DNA of 46,846 nt from Natronospirillum sp. (GCF_022565775.1 NZ_JAIUMC010000017.1:1-46846); one strand, 5' to 3'. Counted from the stretch's first letter, positions 30,628-40,896 are shown. A program made the numbers and translations. Notes: generated by a model not told the origin, from the letters alone.

Positions 30628-32124
30628 CTATTTGAACGCACCGTTTTGCAGGAAGTGAATCACCTCCGCATGTACATCACGACTGTGCATCATGAAGGTA
30701 TGGCCGACAGGCATCACCCGATGATCCGTCATGGTGGTCATGCGTGTTGATTCCACAGTGACCTTGCCATCAGATTCCTGTTCGAAAATACCATCGAACC
30801 AGGGGTCACTGCTGCGATCGCCGGCAATCACACCTACCGGCAACTCGATGGGTGGCAATTGATTGGGCACACTGTCCGGGTCAGTGCTGAGCTGCAGCAC
30901 GGCAGGCCCCATGAATTCTTCGAAACCGGGGATATCATCCAGCGCATCCACTATTTCGCTCCCCTGGTTGGGGGGGGCAAGCATCACAACTCGACCCTCT
31001 TCCGCGTGGCTGCTATGCCCCAGATAATAGCGCAGGATGATGCCACCCATGCTGTGCGTCACAAAGTGTATGGTGGTTTTTCCTTCCTCTCGGGCGTGCT
31101 GAACTGCACTGGCAACATAGGACGACAGGTTCTGAATGGTTTCATCACGGGACGGGTAGCCCTGGTTGCAGGTACTGAACCCCTCATTGCGCAGTGCCAG
31201 CGCCATGTCTTCCATCGACAGCGATGTACGCCCCAGACCATGCAGCAGGATAACCACCTCATCCCCGTCGCCACGAATGGTGCATACATCATCCATGGGA
31301 GGTACCCAAAGCGCTGCATCGATGCGCTGACCAGCCAGATCAAGCCGCCAGTCCAGATGCGGCCCAGTGGCCCTGCCAGTGGCCCCGACCAGACCCAGCA
31401 CATCCCCCTGGCGCACCCAGTCCCCCGCTTCCACGTGACGCTCAGACAAGTGGAGCAGTGCCGAGGTCAGGCGCTGCCCATGATCGATGAACAGGGTTTC
31501 TCCCGACAGGAAAAGATCTTCAGACAAAGTAATCAGACCGTCGGCCGGAGCGCGCACCGGTGTGCCGGTCGGACTGGCAATATCGATCCCCCAGTGAGGT
31601 GTGCCCGGCTCGCCATTGTACCAACGGCGACTGCCATAGACGGCGGTAATACGCCCGTGCAGTGGCCAGGCAAAAGGCATGGTGACCCCTGTGTTGCCCG
31701 GCGTCAGTGAGTCCCGAGCAGCCAGGGTTAGCTCCGCTTCACGGGCAATGCGCGCCAGTTGCTCCTCAGAAGGTGAAACTGTAGCCGAGGGCACTCCTTC
31801 AACCCGCTGTTCGCGATAGGTTCGAGACGCGACATCAATGGTCCAGGACTCCTCTTCACCATCTGGCAGTCGGCGCACCAGTTCAAACTCGCCGGCTTCA
31901 TCACGACTGAAGCCGATCAGAGTGCGCGGCTGATAGACGTCCAGTAAGCTGCCCTGCCATTCGAGCTCTGTGCCCTCGGGGGTCTCAATCCAGAGGTGGC
32001 CGCCGGATTCGAGCTTGCCGAACCAGGGCACCATTTCTCGTTCTTCATTGGCATACACACTGCTGGTCAGCAGCAGGAGTACCAGACCGGACAGTAATCG
32101 CAACAGCACTTCGCGTTTCTTCAT
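30628..32124 (-). CDS. Fusion of M23-type peptidase and alpha/beta hydrolase, exported
   Basis: An exported two-enzyme protein of 498 residues. The signal peptide spans 1-26. A LytM/M23 peptidase domain covers about 150-275: HWGID gives zinc ligands His177 and Asp181, and LLHLSE gives His225. The usual HxH motif reads HLD at 256-258, so the last zinc ligand would be Asp258. A lipase/esterase-like alpha/beta hydrolase covers about 285-498: LLHGLGR oxyanion region, nucleophile Ser358 in THSMGG, the SDGKVTVES acid region, and His475 in GHTFM. The frame is continuous and the domains are complete, so this is a real fusion and not a sequencing join. It probably acts on the envelope. Substrates are unknown. 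Confidence 0.88.
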   Translation of the reverse strand: MKKREVLLRLLSGLVLLLLTSSVYANEEREMVPWFGKLESGGHLWIETPEGTELEWQGSLLDVYQPRTLIGFSRDEAGEFELVRRLPDGEEESWTIDVASRTYREQRVEGVPSATVSPSEEQLARIAREAELTLAARDSLTPGNTGVTMPFAWPLHGRITAVYGSRRWYNGEPGTPHWGIDIASPTGTPVRAPADGLITLSEDLFLSGETLFIDHGQRLTSALLHLSERHVEAGDWVRQGDVLGLVGATGRATGPHLDWRLDLAGQRIDAALWVPPMDDVCTIRGDGDEVVILLHGLGRTSLSMEDMALALRNEGFSTCNQGYPSRDETIQNLSSYVASAVQHAREEGKTTIHFVTHSMGGIILRYYLGHSSHAEEGRVVMLAPPNQGSEIVDALDDIPGFEEFMGPAVLQLSTDPDSVPNQLPPIELPVGVIAGDRSSDPWFDGIFEQESDGKVTVESTRMTTMTDHRVMPVGHTFMMHSRDVHAEVIHFLQNGAFK

Positions 32125-32175
32125 CTACCCGACCTCAAACCGGTTCCGGGCCAAACTGGCCCCTGTTATTTTCTG

Positions 32176-32181
32176 TATAAT
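32176..32181 (+). promoter_or_regulatory. Possible -10 box of the ackA-pta operon
   Basis: TATAAT matches the -10 consensus exactly, about 50 bases before ackA. No good -35 box lies at the normal spacing, so support is weak. Confidence 0.3.
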
Positions 32182-32229
32182 TGACTAGAGTGTTGAACGC
32201 AATGATCCGATACAAGGCATGACATCCTG

Positions 32230-33429
32230 ATGACCGCTTCAATGATTCTGGTGCTCAACAGCGGCAGTTCGTCGCTCAAGTTTTCCATTTTCAACAGTGC
32301 AGACCAGACTGAGCCGGTGTCTGGTCTGGCAGAAAACCTGGGGCAGCCAGACGCCCGGTTGACCGTGCGCTCAGCAGACGGCAAAACCAGCCGGGAATTG
32401 CCTGGCGCGGATCATCAGGTTGCTCTGGAGGCTCTGGTTGCAGCGCTCTCTGAGCGCGGATTTTCTCCGGAGCATTGGCTGGCAGCCGGCCATCGAGTTG
32501 TACATGGTGCCGAGTCATTCAGTGCCTCGGTTCGGGTCACCGAAGACATAGTGCAGCGGATTGACGACATTAGCCACCTCGCGCCACTGCATAATCCGGC
32601 CAATCTTGAGGGTATTCGCGCGCTGTCCAGACTCTTGCCAGATTTGCCTCAGGTTGCCGTCTTCGACACCGCTTTTCACCAGACTATTCCGGCTGCCGCC
32701 TACACCTACGCTCTGCCCTATCACCTTTATGAGGACCACGGCATCCGCCGATACGGGTTTCATGGCACGTCACATCGCTATGTCAGCAGCGAAGCAGTAC
32801 GGCTATTGCAGCTCGAACCGGACCATCACAGGGTGATTACGGCACACTTGGGCAACGGGTGCTCGGCCTGTGCCGTAAAAAATGGGCAAAGCCTGGATAC
32901 CACCATGGGCATGACACCGCTGGAAGGCCTGGTCATGGGCACTCGCAGCGGTGATGTCGACCCCAGTATCCATCTGTTTCTGCACGAACGTACTGGCATG
33001 AATCTGGCGGAGATTACCGGTTTGCTGAATCGCGAAAGCGGTTTGCTGGGCATCAGCGGTCTATCGAATGACATGCGCACACTGCTGGCGGCAGCAGAAG
33101 ACGGTCATGCGCGCGCCGAGTTGGCCATCGAGGTGTTCTGTTACAGACTGGCCAGGGGCATCAGCAGCCTGCTTGTCGCCACCGGGGGCCTGGATGCACT
33201 GGTCTTTACCGGGGGCATAGGCGAGAATGCAGCCGGGGTGCGCGAGCGCACTGTCTATCATTTGGGGTGGCTGGGACTCAACCTGGATGTGACGGCAAAT
33301 CTCAATCATGGCCGCTATCAGCAGGGCATCATCAGTACCACGCAGGAACCTGCAGTATTGGTCATTCCAACGCGGGAAGAATGGATGATTGCACAGGACA
33401 CACAGGCACTGGTAGCCAACGCACGCTAA
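32230..33429 (+). CDS. ackA: Acetate kinase
   Basis: Interconverts acetate plus ATP and acetyl phosphate plus ADP. The 399 residues match the usual length of about 400. Family motifs are all present: NSGSSSLKFSIF at the start, GHRVVHG, HNPANLEGI, FDTAFHQTIP, RRYGFHGTSH, AHLGNGCS, GLVMGTRSGDVDP and FTGGIGENA. It is followed after 52 bases by pta, forming the acetate activation/overflow pathway. An alternative start at Met5 (MILVLN) is possible. Confidence 0.97.
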   Translation: MTASMILVLNSGSSSLKFSIFNSADQTEPVSGLAENLGQPDARLTVRSADGKTSRELPGADHQVALEALVAALSERGFSPEHWLAAGHRVVHGAESFSASVRVTEDIVQRIDDISHLAPLHNPANLEGIRALSRLLPDLPQVAVFDTAFHQTIPAAAYTYALPYHLYEDHGIRRYGFHGTSHRYVSSEAVRLLQLEPDHHRVITAHLGNGCSACAVKNGQSLDTTMGMTPLEGLVMGTRSGDVDPSIHLFLHERTGMNLAEITGLLNRESGLLGISGLSNDMRTLLAAAEDGHARAELAIEVFCYRLARGISSLLVATGGLDALVFTGGIGENAAGVRERTVYHLGWLGLNLDVTANLNHGRYQQGIISTTQEPAVLVIPTREEWMIAQDTQALVANAR

Positions 33430-33481
33430 CCTGTCAGTATCCGGACCCGACAGTCACGTAGTTTCGAACAGGAGCAGCAGA

Positions 33482-35623
33482 ATGCAGAATGCGTTTTTCC
33501 TGGCCCCGACGGGAGCAGGCACCGGCCTGACCTCGGTGACGCTGGGCCTGATCCGCGCCATGGAGCGCCTGGGTGTGCGCGTCGCATTCTGCAAGCCAAT
33601 CGCGCAGATTCACGAAGGCGATGATGGACCGGAGCGCTCGACGCTGCTGGCAGAGCAGATACTGGGCATGCAGCCGGCGCAGCCGCTGGACCTGCAGTAT
33701 GCCCAGCATCAGTTGACGCTGGGTCAGAAAGACCAGCTGATGGAAGAAGTGATTCAGGTGTATCAGCAGTCGGCCAGCGACGCCGACCTGGTCATTGTCG
33801 AGGGTCTCGTCCCGACAGCCAATGAAAACTATCTGTCACGGCTCAATATCGAGATGGCCAAGGCACTGGGTGCGCCGGTGATCCTGGTATCCGCCAAAAA
33901 CGAGATCCGTTCCGATGAATTGAACGAGCGTCTGCGCATGACAGCCAGTCTGTTTGGTGGCACCCGCAGCCCGCAGGTGCTGGGCTGTATCCTGAACAAG
34001 GTCGGCGCACCGCCCAGGGAGTACCAGTCTGTCCGTGCTTCGGACGGCCCTGACGAAGAAGGCCCGCGCGACATTTCCGTTGAACGCATCCGGGAAAAAC
34101 TCACTGTCTTCGATGATGATTTCCTGTTACTCGGCGCCATTCGCTGGGAGCCCGCTCTGGTTGCACCACGCACCAGTGACGTGGCAGACCACATTGGAGC
34201 TGAGGTGCTCAGTGCGGGTGACCTGCAAGAGCGCCGGGTGCAGAGCATCACGCTGTGCGCCCGCACCATGCCCAATATGCTGTATACCCTGCGCCCCGGC
34301 ACCCTGGTGGTAACACCGGGCGACCGGGAAGACATACTGCTCGCCGCCTGCATGGCCGCACTGAATCATGTGCCCCTCGCTGGCCTGCTGCTGACCGGCG
34401 ACCTGCGACCGCACAAGGAAGTACTCGACCTGTGCCGAACCGCCATAGCCACTGGCCTGCCGGTACTGCTGACCTCTTACAACACCTACTCGACGGCCCA
34501 GTGGCTGAACAGCATGAACAATGAAGTTCCAGTAGATGACCTGCCGCGCATGGAACGGGTCATGGATGCGGTGGCCTCCGCGCTGGAAGCCGAGCAACTG
34601 GCCCGCCTCGCCAGTATCAAGGGCGAGCGGCGCCTGTCACCGCCGGCTTTTCGCCACTACCTGATTGAGCGGGCACGGCAGGCGCGCAAACGGATTGTTC
34701 TGCCCGAAGGCGACGAGCCGCGCACGGTGCAGGCTGCGGTGCAGTGTCAGACCCGCGGTATCGCGGACTGCGTGTTGATCGGGCACCCCGAAACGGTACA
34801 ACGCGTGGCCGAAAGTCAGGGGCTTACGCTGCCGGAGGGTATCGAAATCATTGACCCTGATGACGTTCGTCAGCGCTACATTGCACCCATGGTGGAGTTG
34901 CGCAAGCACAAGGGCCTGAGTGAGCCGATGGCCGAAGCCCAGCTCGAGGATTCTGTGGTGCTGGCCACCATCATGCTGGCTCTGGATGAAGTGGATGGCC
35001 TGGTTTCCGGAGCTGTGCATACGACTGCCAATACAATCCGGCCGGCCCTGCAGCTGATCAAGACGCGCCCCGACGCAGCCCTGGTATCTTCCGTGTTCTT
35101 CATGCTTTTGCCCGATCAGGTGTATGTCTACGGCGATTGTGCCGTCAATCCTGTCCCCAACGCGGAGGAACTGGCCGACATCGCCATCCAGTCCGGCGAT
35201 TCGGCCATCGCCTTTGGCATTGAACCGCGCATTGCCATGATCAGCTATTCAACCGGCAGCAGCGGCACTGGCGCGGACGTGGACAAGGTGCGTGAGGCCA
35301 CGGAAATTGCCCGGCGCAAACGGCCAGACCTGCTGCTCGACGGCCCACTGCAGTATGATGCGGCCGCGATCGCCAGTGTGGCCAAAAGCAAGGCACCCGA
35401 CAGCCCGGTAGCCGGTCGCGCCACCGTATTCATTTTTCCCGATCTCAATACCGGCAACACCACCTACAAGGCCGTGCAGCGCAGTGCCAATGTGGTGTCG
35501 ATCGGCCCGATGCTGCAGGGGTTGAGAAAGCCGGTCAATGATCTGTCCCGCGGTGCCCTGGTCGAAGATATCGTATACACCATTGCCTTGACCGCAATTC
35601 AGGCGACCCAGAACGATGGCTGA
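33482..35623 (+). CDS. pta: Phosphate acetyltransferase (long form)
   Basis: Interconverts acetyl phosphate and acetyl-CoA. The 713-residue three-domain form has an N-terminal P-loop domain (PTGAGTGLTSVTLG at about 10-23; LVIVEGL), a central DRTGG-type domain (about 215-330), and a C-terminal catalytic domain (about 385-710) with VLPEGDEPRT, DGLVSGAVHTTANTIRP, and SSTGSSGTG-like SYSTGSSGTGADVDKV. AGGAG precedes ATG 33482. The last eight bases overlap the start of a GGDEF-EAL gene, tying acetate metabolism to a c-di-GMP enzyme at the level of one mRNA. Confidence 0.97.
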   Translation: MQNAFFLAPTGAGTGLTSVTLGLIRAMERLGVRVAFCKPIAQIHEGDDGPERSTLLAEQILGMQPAQPLDLQYAQHQLTLGQKDQLMEEVIQVYQQSASDADLVIVEGLVPTANENYLSRLNIEMAKALGAPVILVSAKNEIRSDELNERLRMTASLFGGTRSPQVLGCILNKVGAPPREYQSVRASDGPDEEGPRDISVERIREKLTVFDDDFLLLGAIRWEPALVAPRTSDVADHIGAEVLSAGDLQERRVQSITLCARTMPNMLYTLRPGTLVVTPGDREDILLAACMAALNHVPLAGLLLTGDLRPHKEVLDLCRTAIATGLPVLLTSYNTYSTAQWLNSMNNEVPVDDLPRMERVMDAVASALEAEQLARLASIKGERRLSPPAFRHYLIERARQARKRIVLPEGDEPRTVQAAVQCQTRGIADCVLIGHPETVQRVAESQGLTLPEGIEIIDPDDVRQRYIAPMVELRKHKGLSEPMAEAQLEDSVVLATIMLALDEVDGLVSGAVHTTANTIRPALQLIKTRPDAALVSSVFFMLLPDQVYVYGDCAVNPVPNAEELADIAIQSGDSAIAFGIEPRIAMISYSTGSSGTGADVDKVREATEIARRKRPDLLLDGPLQYDAAAIASVAKSKAPDSPVAGRATVFIFPDLNTGNTTYKAVQRSANVVSIGPMLQGLRKPVNDLSRGALVEDIVYTIALTAIQATQNDG

Positions 35624-38243
35624 TTTCGAGTACCTTGCTGCCAGCCTGGCCGACCTGGCCCTTGCCCTGCTGGTGGGTACGGCACTCTTTCTGATCTGGG
35701 GACTGGTGCGCACCCGGCACCTTAAGCTGGTGCTACCCTTGATGGTACTGGGCGGGCTGCTGGTGTATGCCTATTCGGGCCATCAGTTGACCATTCGTTT
35801 CGAGCAGGCTCTCAAGCAACAGGCGGACAATGAACTGATTGACCTGGGGCAGCGATTGGATGGCGTGCTGGAAGCCAGACTCGTTGAAGCCCGAGCTCTC
35901 GCAGCCTACCTCGAATCAGAGCCTGACATAGAGCAAACCGCTTATTCAGTGTTTCTGGACAGGATGCTGACGTACCCTGGCCTCTATACCAATGTCGCAG
36001 CCGCCCGGGACATGACGATCAACCTGATTTATCCGGTGGTCGGGAACGAGCCCGCCCTGGGTCTTTATTATCCCGACGTACCCACCCAGTGGCCGATGAT
36101 TCAGGTCGCCATGGCAACGGGCGAGCCAGTGCTGATCGGCCCCATTGAACTGGTTCAGGGAGGCTCCGGGTTCATCATCCATCAGGGCGTCTTCCCGGCA
36201 GACGATGAAGCCTGGGGCGTGATTGCTGCCGTGCTGCCCCTGGATGGCATTCTTGAAGCCAGCGGGATCACCGAACTGGCAAACCGCTTCGATGTCGCGA
36301 TTTATGCCGAGTCCGAGCAGTCACCCGACGGCCCGGAACTTATCTGGAGCAGCACCGACTCATCTGTGGAGGCCTGGGCTGAGCATACCACCAGCATCCC
36401 CAATGGTCAGTGGACGTTGCAGGTTGCACCAACGGTGCCTGTGGTGCTGCCGGTGCATGTGCGCATAAGTGTGGCTCTGGTCATGGCCGCACTTCTGGCC
36501 GTCTCGATCGTGATTACGTTGCTGCTGGTGCGCACCCGACAACAGTCCAGTGAAGCTCAAAGGAGACTTCGCACCACCGCATTCATGCTGGATGAGGCGC
36601 AACGTCTGGGCCGCATGGGCAGTTGGAGCTACCGCCCCGGCAACCAGTATTGCACCTTGTCACCCTACCTGCAGAAGCTGCTGCGACAGCCCGGACAAAT
36701 GCCGATGGCGCAGTGGGAGAAACTGATTACCGAAAAAGACAGCCAGAGTGTGCGCGAGCAAATGGACAGGTTGATTCAGGGTGATAGCCAGCAGATGACA
36801 CTGGAACACAGCCTGCTCACCCGGCAGGGTGAGCTGACCGTGTTGCACACGGCAGAACGCAGCCAGTCACGGGATGGCGACGAGGCCGAACTGATCATTG
36901 GCAACCTTCTGGACATTACCGAAAAGAAGGCCACTGAAGAGAAGCTGCAGCATCTGGCCTATTATGACGCCCTGACGCATATCCCCAACCGGTTCTATTT
37001 CAAACAGAAACTGGAGCAACTGCTGGCAGAACACCAGCAGACGGGACAGCGCCTGGCCATACTGCACATCGACCTGGATCACTTCAAGGACATCAACGAC
37101 TCACTGGGTCATCAGGTGGGTGACGAAGTGCTGCGCATTGTCAGTCAGCGCATCGGCAGTGCCCTGAAGCCGGAGGACACACTGGCACGCACGGGCGGTG
37201 ACGAGTTTATCGCGGTGCTGCCGAATCTGCCCCCGGGAGATGATGCCGGCCATGTCGCGGCACGGGTCATCCACAAACTGTCTTCGCCCATGTCGGCTCT
37301 GTCCCATGACATCTTCATGGGTATCAGCGTGGGTATCGCGATTTACCCGGACCATGCCCGGCACTATGAGGCCATGTACCAGTGCGCTGACCTGGCACTG
37401 TATCGGGCCAAATCCAGAGGGCGCGGCACTTATCAGGTCTATGCCGAACACCTGGCCGAGGATTTCAACCGGCGAACGCAACTGGAATCAGCACTGCGCC
37501 AGGCCATTGATACGGATGAGCTGTCACTGGCTTACCAGCCCAAAATAGAAGTGAAAACCGGGCGGATCACCGGCATAGAAGCCCTGCTGCGCTGGAAAAG
37601 CAAGCGCTATGGCCAAGTCGCTCCGGACGAGTTCATTCCGATCGCGGAAGAGTCCGGGCAGATTGTCGCACTGGGGCACTGGGTGCTGAACCGTGCCTTG
37701 CGCGATTTTCGGGACCATCAGTCGTCACTGCCGCCAGAGATCACTCTGTCGATCAATCTTTCTCCGCGCCAGATCATGGCCAACAAACTGAACGAATTCA
37801 TTCTGCAGGCCCTGGCGCGCTACAACCTGCCCGGAGAGCGACTGGATCTCGAGATCACGGAAACCTTCATCGTGCAGGACTATGCCGACTGCGAACGGTT
37901 CATGCGGGAACTGAACCAGCACGGCGTCAGCTTTTCACTCGATGACTTCGGAACGGGCTACTCCAACCTGGCCAGCCTGGCGCAGTTGCCACTGGCTGCG
38001 CTGAAAATTGACAAGTCGTTTGTTCGCGGCCTGGGCACCGAAGCGGATTATGAAGCCATTGTGGAAGCCATTCTGCAGTTGGGTCACAACCTGAACCTGC
38101 AAGTCGTCGCCGAAGGGGTTGAAACGTCGGAACAGCAAGCCTGGCTCGAGTGCATGGGGTGCGATCAGGTACAGGGCTTCCTGCACGCCCGGCCTCAGCC
38201 CCTGCCGGACCTGCTGAAGGCATTCAAACTGGCAGGCGTTTGA
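35616..38243 (+). CDS. GGDEF-EAL protein with CHASE-type sensor and PAS domain
   Basis: Membrane c-di-GMP enzyme of 875 residues. Two N-terminal helices are followed by a CHASE-like periplasmic domain (about 75-280, with NLIYPVVGNEPALGL), a helix near 285-310, a PAS domain (about 325-440), a GGDEF domain and an EAL domain. GGDEF is intact at 527-531, but the I-site is KPED rather than RxxD. The EAL motif begins at Glu655 (EALLRW), with the catalytic NLSPRQ, EITET, DDFGTGYS, KIDKSF and AEGVE landmarks all present, so phosphodiesterase activity is expected. It overlaps pta by eight bases and converges with rsmJ (20-base overlap). Confidence 0.92.
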   Translation: MADFEYLAASLADLALALLVGTALFLIWGLVRTRHLKLVLPLMVLGGLLVYAYSGHQLTIRFEQALKQQADNELIDLGQRLDGVLEARLVEARALAAYLESEPDIEQTAYSVFLDRMLTYPGLYTNVAAARDMTINLIYPVVGNEPALGLYYPDVPTQWPMIQVAMATGEPVLIGPIELVQGGSGFIIHQGVFPADDEAWGVIAAVLPLDGILEASGITELANRFDVAIYAESEQSPDGPELIWSSTDSSVEAWAEHTTSIPNGQWTLQVAPTVPVVLPVHVRISVALVMAALLAVSIVITLLLVRTRQQSSEAQRRLRTTAFMLDEAQRLGRMGSWSYRPGNQYCTLSPYLQKLLRQPGQMPMAQWEKLITEKDSQSVREQMDRLIQGDSQQMTLEHSLLTRQGELTVLHTAERSQSRDGDEAELIIGNLLDITEKKATEEKLQHLAYYDALTHIPNRFYFKQKLEQLLAEHQQTGQRLAILHIDLDHFKDINDSLGHQVGDEVLRIVSQRIGSALKPEDTLARTGGDEFIAVLPNLPPGDDAGHVAARVIHKLSSPMSALSHDIFMGISVGIAIYPDHARHYEAMYQCADLALYRAKSRGRGTYQVYAEHLAEDFNRRTQLESALRQAIDTDELSLAYQPKIEVKTGRITGIEALLRWKSKRYGQVAPDEFIPIAEESGQIVALGHWVLNRALRDFRDHQSSLPPEITLSINLSPRQIMANKLNEFILQALARYNLPGERLDLEITETFIVQDYADCERFMRELNQHGVSFSLDDFGTGYSNLASLAQLPLAALKIDKSFVRGLGTEADYEAIVEAILQLGHNLNLQVVAEGVETSEQQAWLECMGCDQVQGFLHARPQPLPDLLKAFKLAGV

Positions 38244-38997
38244 GCGTATAGACGTCAAAGCGGTTGCTTTTGCCGGTCAGGCGATGGGATGGCGACTGCC
38301 CGGCCAGCGGTGGCGCTGTTCTGGGGCGTTTCACGACCACTCTGTGGCGGGCCTGATTCAGTGCCCAGTCGAGCAATCCTGCTGCCTGATCAGGACCACT
38401 CTGCTGTTCTGCCATCAATGCATGCATGATCTGCATGTCTGCCTTGACCGAGGCACTTTTTTCTCGCGGTGGAAACATCGGGTCCAGATAGATGACATCG
38501 GGTGCAGGCTCCGGCTGCAGGGTCAGGGCATCGACCTGTCTAATCTGCATGCGTTGCAAAATCTGACTTATTGCGTCGTCCTCGCCCGCAGCCTCTGCAG
38601 CACGCTGCAAGCCATCCTGCAGCAGTGCCTGCAGAACGGGGTGGCGCTCGACCAGCAAGACAGAAGCCCCCAGAGACGCCAGCACAAAGGCATCACGTCC
38701 CAGACCGGCCGTGGCATCAAGAATGGTCAGGTTGGTTGTTTCATGAAGACCACAGGCCCTGGCGAGATCCTGCTGTCGTCCGCCACCGAAACGGCGTCGG
38801 TGATCCAGCTTTCCGGAGACGAAATCGATTCTCAGAGGCTTCATTTTGGGCTGGCTCAGCAGCCTGACGGCCAGACCTTCGTCGCGCACCAGTTGCAGAC
38901 TGTCCTCTGCCCAGGGCTGGCTGCGCACCGGAAGATCAGGTAACGCAAGCGTGTGGACTTCAGCATAGGCGTGCGCTTCGGGGTGTATGCTCAGCAT
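38224..38997 (-). CDS. rsmJ: 16S rRNA (guanine(1516)-N(2))-methyltransferase RsmJ
   Basis: SAM-dependent methyltransferase acting on G1516 of 16S rRNA. The 257 residues contain the RsmJ landmarks KMKPLRIDFVSGKLDHRRRFGGG (in pieces), SAM motif LDATAGLGRDAFVLA, ERHPVLQALL and the catalytic YLDPMFP. ATG 38997 was preferred. A GTG at 39021 would add eight residues, and neither has a strong ribosome site. It lies downstream of the tsaB gene and the small protein gene on the same strand, a neighbourhood also seen in Pseudomonas (from memory). Confidence 0.93.
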   Translation of the reverse strand: MLSIHPEAHAYAEVHTLALPDLPVRSQPWAEDSLQLVRDEGLAVRLLSQPKMKPLRIDFVSGKLDHRRRFGGGRQQDLARACGLHETTNLTILDATAGLGRDAFVLASLGASVLLVERHPVLQALLQDGLQRAAEAAGEDDAISQILQRMQIRQVDALTLQPEPAPDVIYLDPMFPPREKSASVKADMQIMHALMAEQQSGPDQAAGLLDWALNQARHRVVVKRPRTAPPLAGQSPSHRLTGKSNRFDVYTLKRLPV

Positions 38998-39039
38998 GGA
39001 TAAAGCTTGAAAGGTAAACACGGCACCGCTTTGGCGGGG

Positions 39040-39291
39040 TCAGACAATTGCATTGAACCCGGAGCCGGCGCCTGCCAGCGATTGAGCGGAAAAGGCTTCA
39101 TACTGCGACATGGCCTGCATTTCCACCGGGCCACTGCGATTGACCGGACGCGGCAGTTCTGGTGTCTGCTCTGGTTCACGCACACGGTTCGAGGCTTCCT
39201 GAACCGGAGGCACAGGCTGCACCGGCGCAGACACATTGCCACGCATCTTCATGCCGGGATTGATGAGCGAGTTGATCAGACCGTTTGACAC
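39040..39291 (-). CDS. Small protein of unknown function
   Basis: I do not recognise this 83-residue protein. It begins with GTG 39291, five bases after AGGGTC. It is Pro- and Gln-rich in the middle (residues about 20-55, with repeated PVQ and REPEQTP) and ends in an Ala/Ser/Gly-rich amphipathic stretch (EAFSAQSLAGAG). There is no signal peptide and no membrane helix. Its place between tsaB and rsmJ in the same direction, codon use like its neighbours and a ribosome site favour a real gene. Confidence 0.5.
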   Translation of the reverse strand: MSNGLINSLINPGMKMRGNVSAPVQPVPPVQEASNRVREPEQTPELPRPVNRSGPVEMQAMSQYEAFSAQSLAGAGSGFNAIV

Positions 39292-39413
39292 GTCCAGACC
39301 CTACCTGTTCTTGCGGACGCCACCGGGCACCGCTTCTTCCGCTGCCACTTTCTGGCGGCAACGTCTGTGCAACCTGTATCGGCTGCTCAGTGAATAATAT
39401 AAATCAATTTTCT

Positions 39414-39441
39414 CCGCTGCGCCATAACGGCTCTGCAGCGG
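39414..39441 (-). terminator. Possible terminator after tsaB
   Basis: CCGCTGC and GCAGCGG (39414-39420 and 39435-39441) form a seven-base GC stem with a 14-base loop, starting ten bases after the tsaB stop. It is followed on the minus strand by an AT-rich but not T-pure stretch. Termination here is possible but weakly supported. The rest of the 39292-39450 gap shows nothing else. Confidence 0.35.
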
Positions 39442-39450
39442 CGTCCTGGT

Positions 39451-40110
39451 TCAGGTAACCCGATCACGCAGATAAACCGGCTGCAGCTCGATCGGAGTCA
39501 CCCAGGCACCTGGATTCTGTTGCAAGAGCCGGTTCGCCCATGACGCCACATGGCGCGCCGCCGGAAGATCATCAGAAACACTGCTGCCCCAATGATTCAG
39601 CGGTGCCAGGGCCCAGCCAGCGCCGATCCGTCCACAATCGTTTTCAGACCATACCGTCAGCGCATCAGGTGCCAGCAGCGCCTCTTCGGTGACCCGTTCC
39701 AGCCCGGCGTCTGTGACCCGATAGCCGGCGGTATATAGTTCACCCATGCGGGCATCCATGGCCACTTGCCAACGCCCCGGGCCAGGCAACAACTGTCGCC
39801 CCTGCCAGGCCAGAACATCCAGCGTGGAGAGCGACAGTACAGGCAGTTCGGCGGCATACGCCAGCCCCTGTGCGACGCTGACGCCGACCCGGACACCGGT
39901 AAAGCTGCCCGGGCCTCGGGTACATGCAATGCCGTCAAGCTGAGTCAGAGCCCAGCCTGCCTGCGCCAGCAGTGACTCGACCATGGGCAACAGGCGCTGC
40001 GTGTGGCCGCGCGGCTCGATGACGCGCTCCTCGGCGACAAGCTCCCCTGACGCCCACAGGGCGGCAGAACAGGCTTCGGTGGTGGTGTCCAGAGCCAGCA
40101 GGCGCGTCAT
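39451..40110 (-). CDS. tsaB: tRNA threonylcarbamoyladenosine biosynthesis protein TsaB
   Basis: Partner of TsaD in t6A37 modification of tRNA. The 219 residues start with LLALDTTTEACSAAL, then GHTQRLLPMV, ACTRGPGSFTGVRVGVSVAQGLA (in pieces) and STLDVLAWQ, all family hallmarks. It lies nine bases downstream of adk on the same strand, a common pairing in Pseudomonas-like genomes, so the two are probably co-transcribed. Confidence 0.95.
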   Translation of the reverse strand: MTRLLALDTTTEACSAALWASGELVAEERVIEPRGHTQRLLPMVESLLAQAGWALTQLDGIACTRGPGSFTGVRVGVSVAQGLAYAAELPVLSLSTLDVLAWQGRQLLPGPGRWQVAMDARMGELYTAGYRVTDAGLERVTEEALLAPDALTVWSENDCGRIGAGWALAPLNHWGSSVSDDLPAARHVASWANRLLQQNPGAWVTPIELQPVYLRDRVT

Positions 40111-40119
40111 TGAACCGTA

Positions 40120-40896
<777 letters not shown>

